NCBI GenBank assembly: GCA_021163705.1
Contig: JAGGTO010000004.1
Span: forward strand, 1-6,504
DNA length: 6,504 nt
Direction of reading: 5' to 3'
From: Thermoplasmata archaeon
GTDB lineage: Archaea; Thermoplasmatota; Thermoplasmata; Thermoplasmatales; Aciduliprofundaceae
Shown here: positions 1 to 5,822 of the stretch, in pieces
Position numbering within the stretch: the stretch's first letter is position 1
Layout of the letters: every line of letters starts with the position of its first letter
Notes under the pieces: model-generated
Database searches by the model: none
Told to the model about the DNA's origin: nothing
What the model saw: the letters and a program-made list of their open reading frames with translations, nothing else
Position numbers and translations under genes: made by a program

Positions 1-933
1 GAGCTTGAAAGGATACATTCTCATCTTCTCTGGGCAGGTGTGGCTGCCCACGAAATAGGCTTCGATACAGTTTTCCATTACACCTGGGCACTCAGGGAGA
101 ATGTTATGGACCTCATCGAGTATCTCACGGGGAACCGTGTGACGAAGGCCATAATAATGATAGGCGGTGTGAGAAGGGATATAAAGGAAGATGGAGCGAG
201 AAAGATAAGGGAAGGAATGAAATTCTACTTGGAGAATTTTAAGAAGATAGAAGAGATATACCTCCACGACCCCACTATAAAGATGAGAACCAGGGATGTG
301 GGGATATTAACGACGGAGGATGCCTTAAAGCTATGCGCGGTGGGTCCCACTGCCAGAGCTTCCGGAGTTTCAAAAGATGTGCGTCAGGATTATCCCTATG
401 CAGCGTATGGGGATTATGGGGTTAAGGCCATAACCCCGGATATTTACAATGGTGAAGTTCACGGCGATGTTTATGACCGTATCATTGTTCGTTTGCTGGA
501 GGTTAAGCAGAGTGTGGAGATCATAAACTGGGCGCTGGATAACATGCCGCAGGGTCCTCTTCTTGCGGAGAAGAATCTTGTGCGATTGAAAATGAAGCTC
601 AAGAAGGCCGAGGGCGAAGGAGTTGGAAGGGCAGAGGCTCCCAGGGGAGAGGATATCCATTATGTTCGTCTTAAAGCCAATGAGGAGCCCTTCTTCTCGT
701 GGAAGATTAGAGCACCCACCTACAACAATGTTCTACCTTGGATACCCATGCTGCTCGGTGGCCAGATTGCAGATGTACCTATAGTGGCGGCCTCTACTGA
801 TCCATGTATCTCCTGCCTTAACAGGGTAACCGTTGTGGATATGGATAGGAAAAAGAAGTTTGAGATTACGAAGGAGTATATGCATGAATTAAGTGTAAAG
901 AAAACCAGGAGGTTGATGAGAAATGTTAAATGA
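1..933 (+). CDS. mbhL: Membrane-bound [NiFe]-hydrogenase large (catalytic) subunit, MbhL/EchE type, 5'-partial
   Basis: This is the C-terminal 310 residues of a group 4 [NiFe]-hydrogenase large subunit, the protein that carries the NiFe site and reduces protons. The frame is open from base 1 (ELERIHSHLLWAG...), so the GTG at position 40 is internal and the true start, with the N-terminal RxCxxC ligand motif, lies upstream of the window. Family blocks shared with NuoD/MbhL are visible: ERIHSHLLW at the left edge, ASGVSKDVRQDYPYAAY, GDVYDR, ALDNMPQGP and GRAEAPRGE. The C-terminal NiFe ligand motif DPCISCLNR is intact (Cys codons at 805-807 and 814-816), which favours a true hydrogenase over a NuoD/FpoD relative that has lost these cysteines. 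About 35 residues follow the motif's Arg; in many NiFe hydrogenases such a tail is removed by a maturation protease, but processing here is inference. The gene overlaps the next by 11 bp. EchE, CooH or an Mbx-type assignment is less likely given the L-M-N gene order. Confidence 0.9.
   Translation, partial: ELERIHSHLLWAGVAAHEIGFDTVFHYTWALRENVMDLIEYLTGNRVTKAIIMIGGVRRDIKEDGARKIREGMKFYLENFKKIEEIYLHDPTIKMRTRDVGILTTEDALKLCAVGPTARASGVSKDVRQDYPYAAYGDYGVKAITPDIYNGEVHGDVYDRIIVRLLEVKQSVEIINWALDNMPQGPLLAEKNLVRLKMKLKKAEGEGVGRAEAPRGEDIHYVRLKANEEPFFSWKIRAPTYNNVLPWIPMLLGGQIADVPIVAASTDPCISCLNRVTVVDMDRKKKFEITKEYMHELSVKKTRRLMRNVK
907..913 (+). promoter_or_regulatory. Shine-Dalgarno site for mbhM inside mbhL
   Basis: AGGAGGT lies within the last codons of the large-subunit gene, nine bases before the ATG at 923. 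It is close to a perfect match to the archaeal 16S rRNA tail. It supports ATG 923 as the start of the next gene and suggests translational coupling across the 11-bp gene overlap. Confidence 0.75.
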
Positions 934-1942
934 ATTGCTCCACATCCTCTATCTAATTTTAGGAACGATTCTTGTATGCGCCTTTGGAATACTCTTCGGA
1001 CTTTTAACCAAGGGTATAGATAGGAAACTCGCCGCACATATGCAGTGGAGGATAGGACCACCAATTATACAGCCTTTTAGAGATGTGAAAAAGCTATTCT
1101 GCAAGGAGAATATTATTCCTAGGAATGCTGTTGCCTGGCTATACAATGCAGCCCCACTTATTTGTCTTGCCGCGACGGTTTCTATACTTCTCTACATTCC
1201 GCTTGGCTCTATACCTCCCATTTTGAAGGGATATGGGGATGTTATCCTTGTTCTCTATCTTCTCACAATCCCCTCTTTAGCGCTAGTTGCAGGAGGCTTT
1301 GCTTCAGGCTCACCCTTTGCATCAGTGGGAGCCCAGAGGGAGATGGTTCTAATGATGTCCTATGAGTTTCCACTTGCAACAACGGTCATTGCTCTTGGAT
1401 GGAAAATAAGCACGCTGTATCCCCACGAAAAAGCTTTCTCGCTTGCAACCTTTGCAAGGTATCCAGTATGGAATATCATGGGCCCATTTGGGATAATAGG
1501 TACCATCATTCTCCTCATAGTGATGCTTCTTGTTACGACTGGAGAAATAACTAAAGTGCCCTTTGATATAGCAGAAGCCGAAACAGAAATTGCCGAAGGA
1601 CTGCTTGTAGAGTATTCGGGTAAAAATCTGGGTTTATTTTATCTCGCAGATGCAGTAAAAACTGTTGTTATGAGCTCTTTGATAGTAGCGCTGTTCTTCC
1701 CCTACAATCTATCCCCATACCTCTCCTCCTGCTTATCCTTACCTGGCATAGTGTGGAATGCTATTGATTTCCTATTCTTCCTGGTAAAAATTGAGATAGT
1801 TGTATTCTTTGCCATGACATTCATCCGTGTTTCGGTGGCACGATTCAAGGTTGATCAGGTCGTGAAATTTTACTGGGGTTATCTCACGCTGGCTGCGTTG
1901 ATTGCCCTAATTTTCATAGCCATAGATATCCTCCTGAGGTGA
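923..1942 (+). CDS. mbhM: Hydrogenase membrane subunit, NuoH/MbhM/EchB family (complex I subunit 1)
   Basis: This 339-residue integral membrane protein anchors the hydrogenase arm to the membrane ion-translocating arm, as NuoH does in complex I. About eight hydrophobic helices can be read, near residues 5-28, 73-92, 105-124, 143-160, 187-206, 240-260, 280-303 and 317-337. Family signatures are clear: WRIGPPIIQPFRDVKKLF (residues 42-59) after helix 1; the acidic loop GAQREMVLMMSYE (136-148); and VPFDIAEAETEIAEG (212-226) followed by LLVEYSG. These glutamates and aspartates correspond to the charged funnel of the NuoH family. The ATG at 923 has a strong Shine-Dalgarno site and overlaps the end of the large-subunit gene; the stop at 1940-1942 is followed closely by the ferredoxin-like subunit. 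RIGPP with KLFCKE resembles MbhM/HycD/EchB more than quinone-dependent NuoH, but the sequence alone cannot exclude another group 4 subtype. Confidence 0.9.
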   Translation: MLNELLHILYLILGTILVCAFGILFGLLTKGIDRKLAAHMQWRIGPPIIQPFRDVKKLFCKENIIPRNAVAWLYNAAPLICLAATVSILLYIPLGSIPPILKGYGDVILVLYLLTIPSLALVAGGFASGSPFASVGAQREMVLMMSYEFPLATTVIALGWKISTLYPHEKAFSLATFARYPVWNIMGPFGIIGTIILLIVMLLVTTGEITKVPFDIAEAETEIAEGLLVEYSGKNLGLFYLADAVKTVVMSSLIVALFFPYNLSPYLSSCLSLPGIVWNAIDFLFFLVKIEIVVFFAMTFIRVSVARFKVDQVVKFYWGYLTLAALIALIFIAIDILLR

Positions 1943-1943
1943 G
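1936..1943 (+). promoter_or_regulatory. Shine-Dalgarno site for mbhN, overlapping the mbhM stop
   Basis: GAGGTGAG spans the stop codon of the membrane-subunit gene. GAGG ends eight bases before ATG 1948. The in-frame GTG at 1939 lies inside this site and is therefore an unlikely start, which decides between an N-terminus of 148 and one of 151 residues. Confidence 0.65.
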
Positions 1944-1947
1944 TGAG

Positions 1948-2394
1948 ATGATGATAAATGAAGTTTGGAAATTACTTTTTAAGAAGCCGAAAACCAACAA
2001 ATTCCCTGCAAAATACGCGCCCTCCAATGTGCATGGATTCATAAGAAGAGTACAAGGAGGAAAAGCCAAGATAGTACCTCCAGTGCCAACGCCTCCAAAT
2101 TTCCGGGGAAAAATAATGTATGATATAGATTCCTGTGTGGGCTGCGGGCTCTGTGCCCAGGTATGCCCTTCTCATGCCATAGAGATTGTGAGAGATAAGA
2201 AGTGGATAATAATGCACTGCAAAGATGGTGCAAAGCTTGCAGCTCCCTTAAAAATAAAGATCTATGTATCCCGCTGTGTATTCTGTGCTCAATGTGTGGA
2301 TATATGCCCCAGAAAATGCCTGAAAATGAGCGATGAGTTTCTGCTTGCCAATGAAAACAAGCTCGATCCCTCTTTAATCATTCCAGCTCCCTGA
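1948..2394 (+). CDS. mbhN: Hydrogenase iron-sulfur subunit with two [4Fe-4S] clusters, NuoI/MbhN/EchF family
   Basis: This 148-residue ferredoxin-like subunit passes electrons from reduced ferredoxin towards the small subunit and the NiFe site. Two complete CxxCxxCxxxCP motifs are present: CVGCGLCAQVCP and CVFCAQCVDICP, starting at residues 63 and 110 when counted from ATG 1948. Each supplies ligands for one [4Fe-4S] cluster, the NuoI arrangement. The N-terminal part (KKPKTNKFPAKYAP... then PPNFRGKIMYD) resembles MbhN/NuoI, where a short basic amphipathic stretch lies on the membrane subunit. ATG 1948 is chosen because it sits eight bases after GAGG; an in-frame GTG at 1939 and an ATG at 1951 are alternatives. 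Two extra cysteines, one between the motifs and one just after the second, are not part of the canonical ligand set. It is the last gene of the hydrogenase block, and its 3' end overlaps the convergent CYTH gene by 21 bp. Confidence 0.9.
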   Translation: MMINEVWKLLFKKPKTNKFPAKYAPSNVHGFIRRVQGGKAKIVPPVPTPPNFRGKIMYDIDSCVGCGLCAQVCPSHAIEIVRDKKWIIMHCKDGAKLAAPLKIKIYVSRCVFCAQCVDICPRKCLKMSDEFLLANENKLDPSLIIPAP

Positions 2395-2910
2395 TTTTTC
2401 CAGTAAAAGCTCCAGATAGGACCTTCTCTCAAAATTTTTCAATCCGAGTTTTTCTGCAAGCTCCAAAACTTTTTTTCGAGAGGAGGAGTAGGAACCAAAG
2501 CACTCTATCTCTACAAAATTCCCCAGTTGAGGTAAGGAGTCAAGAGAGATTATCACATCCCCAATTTTGTAGTTTCTTCTCTTTTTCCTCACCTCTGCAA
2601 CTGCTTTAAATCCAAGCTTTTCAAGTATCAGCCTCATATTTTCTCCATTCTCAATCTTTACTGTGAATTCTAAACGGGATTTTGTATCTTCATCCACTTT
2701 GGGGCCCTTGTATGTGAATTCTCTTCCGTTTCTTATTCTAAGAGCTTCGTCTGTGAGCTTGAAATCTCTCATGGGATGATTGAAATATATATCTCTCTCC
2801 TCTAGCTCTCCCAAAAATACTGCATTTAGAGATTTCAGAATCTTCTCTATTCTTTCAAGATCCTCCACCTTGCTCTTAATTTCCACCTCTATGTTCTCTT
2901 CCATATGCAC
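2374..2910 (-). CDS. CYTH-domain protein, CyaB-like (class IV adenylate cyclase / triphosphatase family)
   Basis: This is a soluble protein of 178 residues covering a whole CYTH domain. Family landmarks occur in order: the ExExK signature IEVEIK (Glu8, Glu10, Lys12), RDIYFNHP (39-46), the basic pair in ALRIR (56-60), TYKGPK (66-71), SRLEF (78-82), KKRRNY (109-114), the acidic strand SLDSLPQLG (122-130) and FVEIE (132-136). In this family the basic residues line a tunnel that binds a triphosphate group, and the acidic residues hold Mg2+ or Mn2+. Family members include adenylate cyclases, thiamine triphosphatases and inorganic triphosphatases; the sequence does not say which, and triphosphate hydrolysis is the safer guess for an archaeon. 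The start is GTG 2910 (an AGGAG core lies 11 bases upstream) or ATG 2904. It follows the membrane-protein gene by 18 bp and is probably co-transcribed with it and tgtA. Confidence 0.85.
   Translation of the reverse strand: MHMEENIEVEIKSKVEDLERIEKILKSLNAVFLGELEERDIYFNHPMRDFKLTDEALRIRNGREFTYKGPKVDEDTKSRLEFTVKIENGENMRLILEKLGFKAVAEVRKKRRNYKIGDVIISLDSLPQLGNFVEIECFGSYSSSRKKVLELAEKLGLKNFERRSYLELLLEKSGSWND
2395..2476 (+). terminator. Probable oligo-T terminator region of the hydrogenase operon
   Basis: Directly after the mbhN stop the + strand carries four T-runs: five Ts at 2395-2399, 2435-2439 and 2449-2453, and seven at 2470-2476. Archaeal RNA polymerase terminates at such non-template T-runs without needing a hairpin. 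They lie within the 3' part of the oppositely oriented CYTH gene, so hydrogenase transcripts would end as a short antisense to it. The call rests on T-run position and density only. Confidence 0.45.
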
Positions 2911-2920
2911 ATTATTGTCT

Positions 2921-2926
2921 TCTCCT
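2921..2926 (-). promoter_or_regulatory. Shine-Dalgarno site for the CYTH gene
   Basis: On the minus strand AGGAGA lies in the 18-bp gap after the membrane-protein gene. Its AGGAG core is 11 bases from GTG 2910 and 17 from ATG 2904, so it favours the GTG start, though the spacing is a little long. Confidence 0.4.
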
Positions 2927-2928
2927 AT

Positions 2929-3786
2929 TTATTTGTTTAATATGTCCCTTTTTAGCAGAGATTCCACATCATAAACCTCCTCGGGAGTAAGAGATCCCTC
3001 CCTTATCCCTGGATGCGCAAGAAGTATTTTTCGTAGAGAATCTTTCATCTTAAGCCTCAATTTCTGGGTTATCTTACCCTTGTAAATCAGGGCAAGCTTG
3101 AGATTCTGCTCTTCTTCAATTGCAACCTTCAGTCCATTCCAGTGGAAATCCTGTTTTCTTAGAATGATCTCTTTCTTTAATTTCTCCCGTTCCTTCTCTT
3201 CAAGGGGATGAAGCGATATCACTGCAAGAAGCTTTCCTTCCTTATGAAGGAGAAGCATGTGGTAAATCCTCAATTTTTCCTCCCTGCCTTTGAGGAGGGA
3301 TATTATGAGTTTCTTGTATCTTCCCTTTAAATAGGAAAGATATACAAGCCATCCCACATAAATGCCTATGTACCAGGGAATTATGTATGTAAGCAGTGCC
3401 GAGAATTGAATTGTATACTCCCAGAAACCTGAGAGGAAAGAAATTATCCCCCAGCTTGAAGAGAAAATGAGAAGTACGAGAAAAAACGATAATGATGCCT
3501 TTGCTCCACTTTTCAACTTCTCAAGAAGAAGAAATTTCTCCTTCCAGTTGGTACTTTTTCTCAGGAGAAAGGCCTTGTAAATTTTGTCCTCTCCTATAAA
3601 TATGCCTAAAAAAATGAGGAAATACTCAAAGGCATTAAGATATGCATTAACAAAAACATTGTTGAAGATCAGAGCTATCATAAAGGCTATCTCAACTACA
3701 TAGAGATAAAAGAAATCTTCCTTTATTTCCCGTATGGTAGCCACAGATGAAAATTTTTGAGTGTTTATAAAAATTAATCGCTCCAA
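2929..3786 (-). CDS. Uncharacterised membrane protein: four helices plus a soluble C-terminal domain
   Basis: I do not recognise this 285-residue protein as a named family. Four hydrophobic segments are visible near residues 26-45, 50-66, 98-118 and 128-152. They are separated by a charged loop (67-97) and followed by a lysine/glutamate-rich soluble region from about residue 155. Within it, YHMLLLHKEGKLLAVISL (175-192) and GLKVAIEEEQNLKLALIYKG (218-237) look like paired beta strands. They recall the small sensor-like or roadblock-type domains of some Thermoplasmata proteins, but this is only a weak resemblance. The likely start is a TTG, since no ATG or GTG precedes it in frame; AGGTGAT over the tgtA stop is 15 bases upstream and GGA is nearer. 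GTG at codon 15 is an alternative. It begins 20 bp after tgtA and ends 18 bp before the CYTH gene, so an operon is likely. The function is unknown. Confidence 0.7.
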   Translation of the reverse strand: MERLIFINTQKFSSVATIREIKEDFFYLYVVEIAFMIALIFNNVFVNAYLNAFEYFLIFLGIFIGEDKIYKAFLLRKSTNWKEKFLLLEKLKSGAKASLSFFLVLLIFSSSWGIISFLSGFWEYTIQFSALLTYIIPWYIGIYVGWLVYLSYLKGRYKKLIISLLKGREEKLRIYHMLLLHKEGKLLAVISLHPLEEKEREKLKKEIILRKQDFHWNGLKVAIEEEQNLKLALIYKGKITQKLRLKMKDSLRKILLAHPGIREGSLTPEEVYDVESLLKRDILNK

Positions 3787-3806
3787 ATCTTTTCCGTGAT
3801 AATCAC

Positions 3807-5633
3807 CTAAACATTTTTCAGAAGTGAAGATTTTGGATTTGCTATGCCCTCCCTCACTTTAACGCACATCCCCCTTTGAAAACTCAGAGCCTCTAATCTA
3901 TTCATCAATGTTCTTCCTACAGCCAGAAGATTGTCATCCTCATCCACAACTAGAACTTCATCGCCAGGTCTTAATGCATCATCCATATCTTTCACAAATT
4001 TTGCAAACACATTTTTTCCCGCTCTATTGAATTCTGAAGACTCGTGGCTTACCACAACTCTCAGTTTTGGAGCTTTGAATCTTTGATGCAATCGTTTTGC
4101 TCCTCCAATTCTCAATGTGAAGAAACCATCCTCAGCTCTTAATGATGCCACATGCTCATCATCCACAATAACATTCCTTATTTTCCCTGTGTTTTTGGAT
4201 TTGATAATCCTTATTTCTCCATTAAATAGGGCATCGCCTGCGCCTTTTCCAAATTGATAATCCGCAATACTCTTGATTTTAAGAAGTTCAAAATCTTTCT
4301 GCGAGAGCTCCTCAAATCTCTCGGGAAGAGATAATTTTTCCTCCCAGGGAAACTCAGATTGCTGCACTGGATAAATATCCTCAAGCTCAAGGGGTATAAG
4401 GCCAAAGGGAGTTTTGACCCTTGCTCCCTTTGGAATTCTATCTAAATGCATGCTCCAGGGTCTGGGCACTGTGATTATTGGGCCATCTCTTTTGAATCTT
4501 CTTATTCTTCTTCTGAGCCTCAAAACAATGGGTCTCTTCATACTCTCCTCTCCCGTGTAGAAAAATGCACTTTTTTTACTTATACTTTCGAATTTTTCCA
4601 GCCATTTTGAATACCGTAGCAATCTTCTGTAAGCTTTAAGAAGCAATGGATGCTCTCTCGCTCTATTCTCTGCATATTCCCACATACTCTCCTCGTGTAT
4701 TGCCTGCTTTATTCTCCTTATCTCCTCCATAGAGATGTAGAGATTATGCTCAGCCAGAATCTTTACTCTTTCATCCTCCTCCATCACTTTTATTTCCTCT
4801 ATCTCATATTTTTCCAGAATTGGGGAATAATAAGGTGGATATTTTAGCTCCTCCAGCTTCCTTGTGCCATGGGGGAAGAGAAGCCGATTATCACGGGCAT
4901 ATTTCACATAGGCAGCTGAGTCAAAGAAATCCACTCCTAAAAGAACAGCTAGAGGAAAGAACATGGGATGTCCTCCACCAAAAAGATGTACAGGCTTGGA
5001 TGGATTAAGCTGCATCTTTGCATGAATTATCGCCTCCACCACCTCAGCATACCTGTAATTCTCCATTAGTGGAACTACACCTCCAATGGGATAGTAATCA
5101 AAATCTATTCTGCTCATGAGCTTGGCGGCATATTCTCTAAGATGGGGATATATTGAGCCCTGTATGGGTCCTGCAAGAAGCATGTCTCCAGCATATCTTT
5201 TTGCCTCTTCTCCCCTTTTTGCTGTTTCTTCAATTGCCTCTTTAACTTTCTCCTCCGAAAAATCGGGCTCTGTGAAAACATCTAAAATGGTTCCTATATC
5301 TGAGCCTATCTCTCTCTGAAATTTCACAATTTCTTCATTTTTTATTTCAACATCTCCATAAACATAGGATTGAAAGGTGCCGCTATCCGTCATGATCAGG
5401 CCATCAAAATCCAGCATTTTATGGAGTCCAATCTCCAGAGCTCTTTCTTTTAATTCCTTATTCTTCCAGATTATGTAAGAATTTGTGATTATGGCCTCCA
5501 CTCCAAATCTCTCCTTCATCTCCCTCGGAGATATTACCACGAGATTTGGGTTTATCACGGGCATCAATGTGGGAGTTTCCACATTTCTGAATTTGCATAT
5601 TCTCGCCAGGCAATCTCTTGCTTTAAGCTCCAT
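3807..5633 (-). CDS. tgtA: Archaeosine tRNA-guanine transglycosylase (ArcTGT), full length, lacking the zinc cysteines
   Basis: ArcTGT exchanges guanine 15 in the tRNA D-loop for preQ0, the first committed step to archaeosine. This 608-residue protein is full length (the Pyrococcus horikoshii enzyme is about 582) and not split as in Thermoplasma. The N-terminal TIM-barrel domain has PTLMPVINPN, MTDSGTFQ with Asp83 (equivalent to P. horikoshii Asp95), ILDVF with Asp118, GPIQGS with Gln158, PIGGVVPLME, and GVDFFDSAAY with Asp238, the expected nucleophile (P. horikoshii Asp249). The C-terminal domains follow: FFYTGEES (358-365), PFGLIPLELEDIYPVQQ (409-425), DYQFGKGAGDALF (458-470), and a PUA RNA-binding domain at about 522-597. 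The zinc site is odd: the usual CxCxxC is replaced by Tyr268, Ser270 and Leu273, while the ligand His296 (in AEHNLYI) remains. Only three cysteines exist (8, 13, 590), none near the site. The ATG at 5633 fits the family N-terminus and a leaderless promoter. ArcS is unlikely because the catalytic residues are retained. Confidence 0.95.
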   Translation of the reverse strand: MELKARDCLARICKFRNVETPTLMPVINPNLVVISPREMKERFGVEAIITNSYIIWKNKELKERALEIGLHKMLDFDGLIMTDSGTFQSYVYGDVEIKNEEIVKFQREIGSDIGTILDVFTEPDFSEEKVKEAIEETAKRGEEAKRYAGDMLLAGPIQGSIYPHLREYAAKLMSRIDFDYYPIGGVVPLMENYRYAEVVEAIIHAKMQLNPSKPVHLFGGGHPMFFPLAVLLGVDFFDSAAYVKYARDNRLLFPHGTRKLEELKYPPYYSPILEKYEIEEIKVMEEDERVKILAEHNLYISMEEIRRIKQAIHEESMWEYAENRAREHPLLLKAYRRLLRYSKWLEKFESISKKSAFFYTGEESMKRPIVLRLRRRIRRFKRDGPIITVPRPWSMHLDRIPKGARVKTPFGLIPLELEDIYPVQQSEFPWEEKLSLPERFEELSQKDFELLKIKSIADYQFGKGAGDALFNGEIRIIKSKNTGKIRNVIVDDEHVASLRAEDGFFTLRIGGAKRLHQRFKAPKLRVVVSHESSEFNRAGKNVFAKFVKDMDDALRPGDEVLVVDEDDNLLAVGRTLMNRLEALSFQRGMCVKVREGIANPKSSLLKNV

Positions 5634-5655
5634 ACTCTATGGAATTGTGATTTGG

Positions 5656-5663
5656 TATTTAAA
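5656..5663 (-). promoter_or_regulatory. TATA box for tgtA (predicted leaderless transcript)
   Basis: On the minus strand TTTAAATA is centred about 26 bases before the tgtA ATG at 5633. Archaeal TATA boxes sit about 26-27 bases before the transcription start, so the mRNA should begin at or next to the start codon. This agrees with the absence of any Shine-Dalgarno site upstream of that ATG. Confidence 0.6.
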
Positions 5664-5763
5664 GGTGAATTCTTGTAATTGATGAATGAAGTTGGAATAA
5701 TTTGAGAATAGGGGATTATGCGCAAATCGAGGGAAATGGGATGAAGTTATCAGATTTATCTAT

Positions 5764-5778
5764 ATTTTAGGGTAAAAT
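5764..5778. repeat. Small AT palindrome upstream of the M42 TATA box
   Basis: ATTTTA, a GGG spacer and TAAAAT form a perfect inverted repeat with 6-bp arms. It ends 15 bases before the TATA box of the peptidase gene, on the side where archaeal activators often bind. It could be an operator or activator site, but short AT palindromes also arise by chance in such DNA. Confidence 0.35.
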
Positions 5779-5793
5779 TTCTAAAAAGAATCG

Positions 5794-5801
5794 TTAAATA
5801 A
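5794..5801 (+). promoter_or_regulatory. TATA box for the M42 peptidase gene (predicted leaderless transcript)
   Basis: TTAAATAA is centred about 26 bases before the ATG at 5823 and is preceded by a purine-rich stretch (AAAAAGAA at 5783-5790) that may serve as the TFB recognition element. No Shine-Dalgarno site precedes the ATG, so a leaderless mRNA is predicted. Confidence 0.6.
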
Positions 5802-5822
5802 AAGTAAAGCATCCAGGTTGCT

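Noticed and set aside
40..42. GTG as the start of the hydrogenase large subunit
   Set aside because: The frame is open to base 1 and the residues before it (ELERIHSHLLWAG) match the conserved NuoD/MbhL core, so this GTG is an internal Val codon.
720..1064. 114-codon minus-strand open frame across the mbhL/mbhM junction
   Set aside because: It is antisense to two well-supported genes and shows no recognisable protein features.
3777..3806. Ten-codon GTG open frame following AGGTGAT after tgtA
   Set aside because: It has no support beyond the start and stop; the region is better read as the leader of the membrane-protein gene in another frame.
4815..4832. Frameshift or sequencing error as the cause of the missing zinc motif in tgtA
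   Set aside because: The residues on both sides (LLFPHGTRKL before, AEHNLYI after) stay in frame with family-like spacing, and losing three cysteines would need several independent errors.
5679..5760. Possible C/D box small RNA (TTGATGA at 5679-5685) in the divergent intergenic region
   Set aside because: No CTGA D box follows at a suitable distance on that strand, and no closing stem is visible.
5718..5770. Two tiny open frames coupled by ATGA (8 and 9 codons, second ATG at 5741)
   Set aside because: They are too short to support and lie in a promoter region; stop-start overlaps of this size occur by chance.
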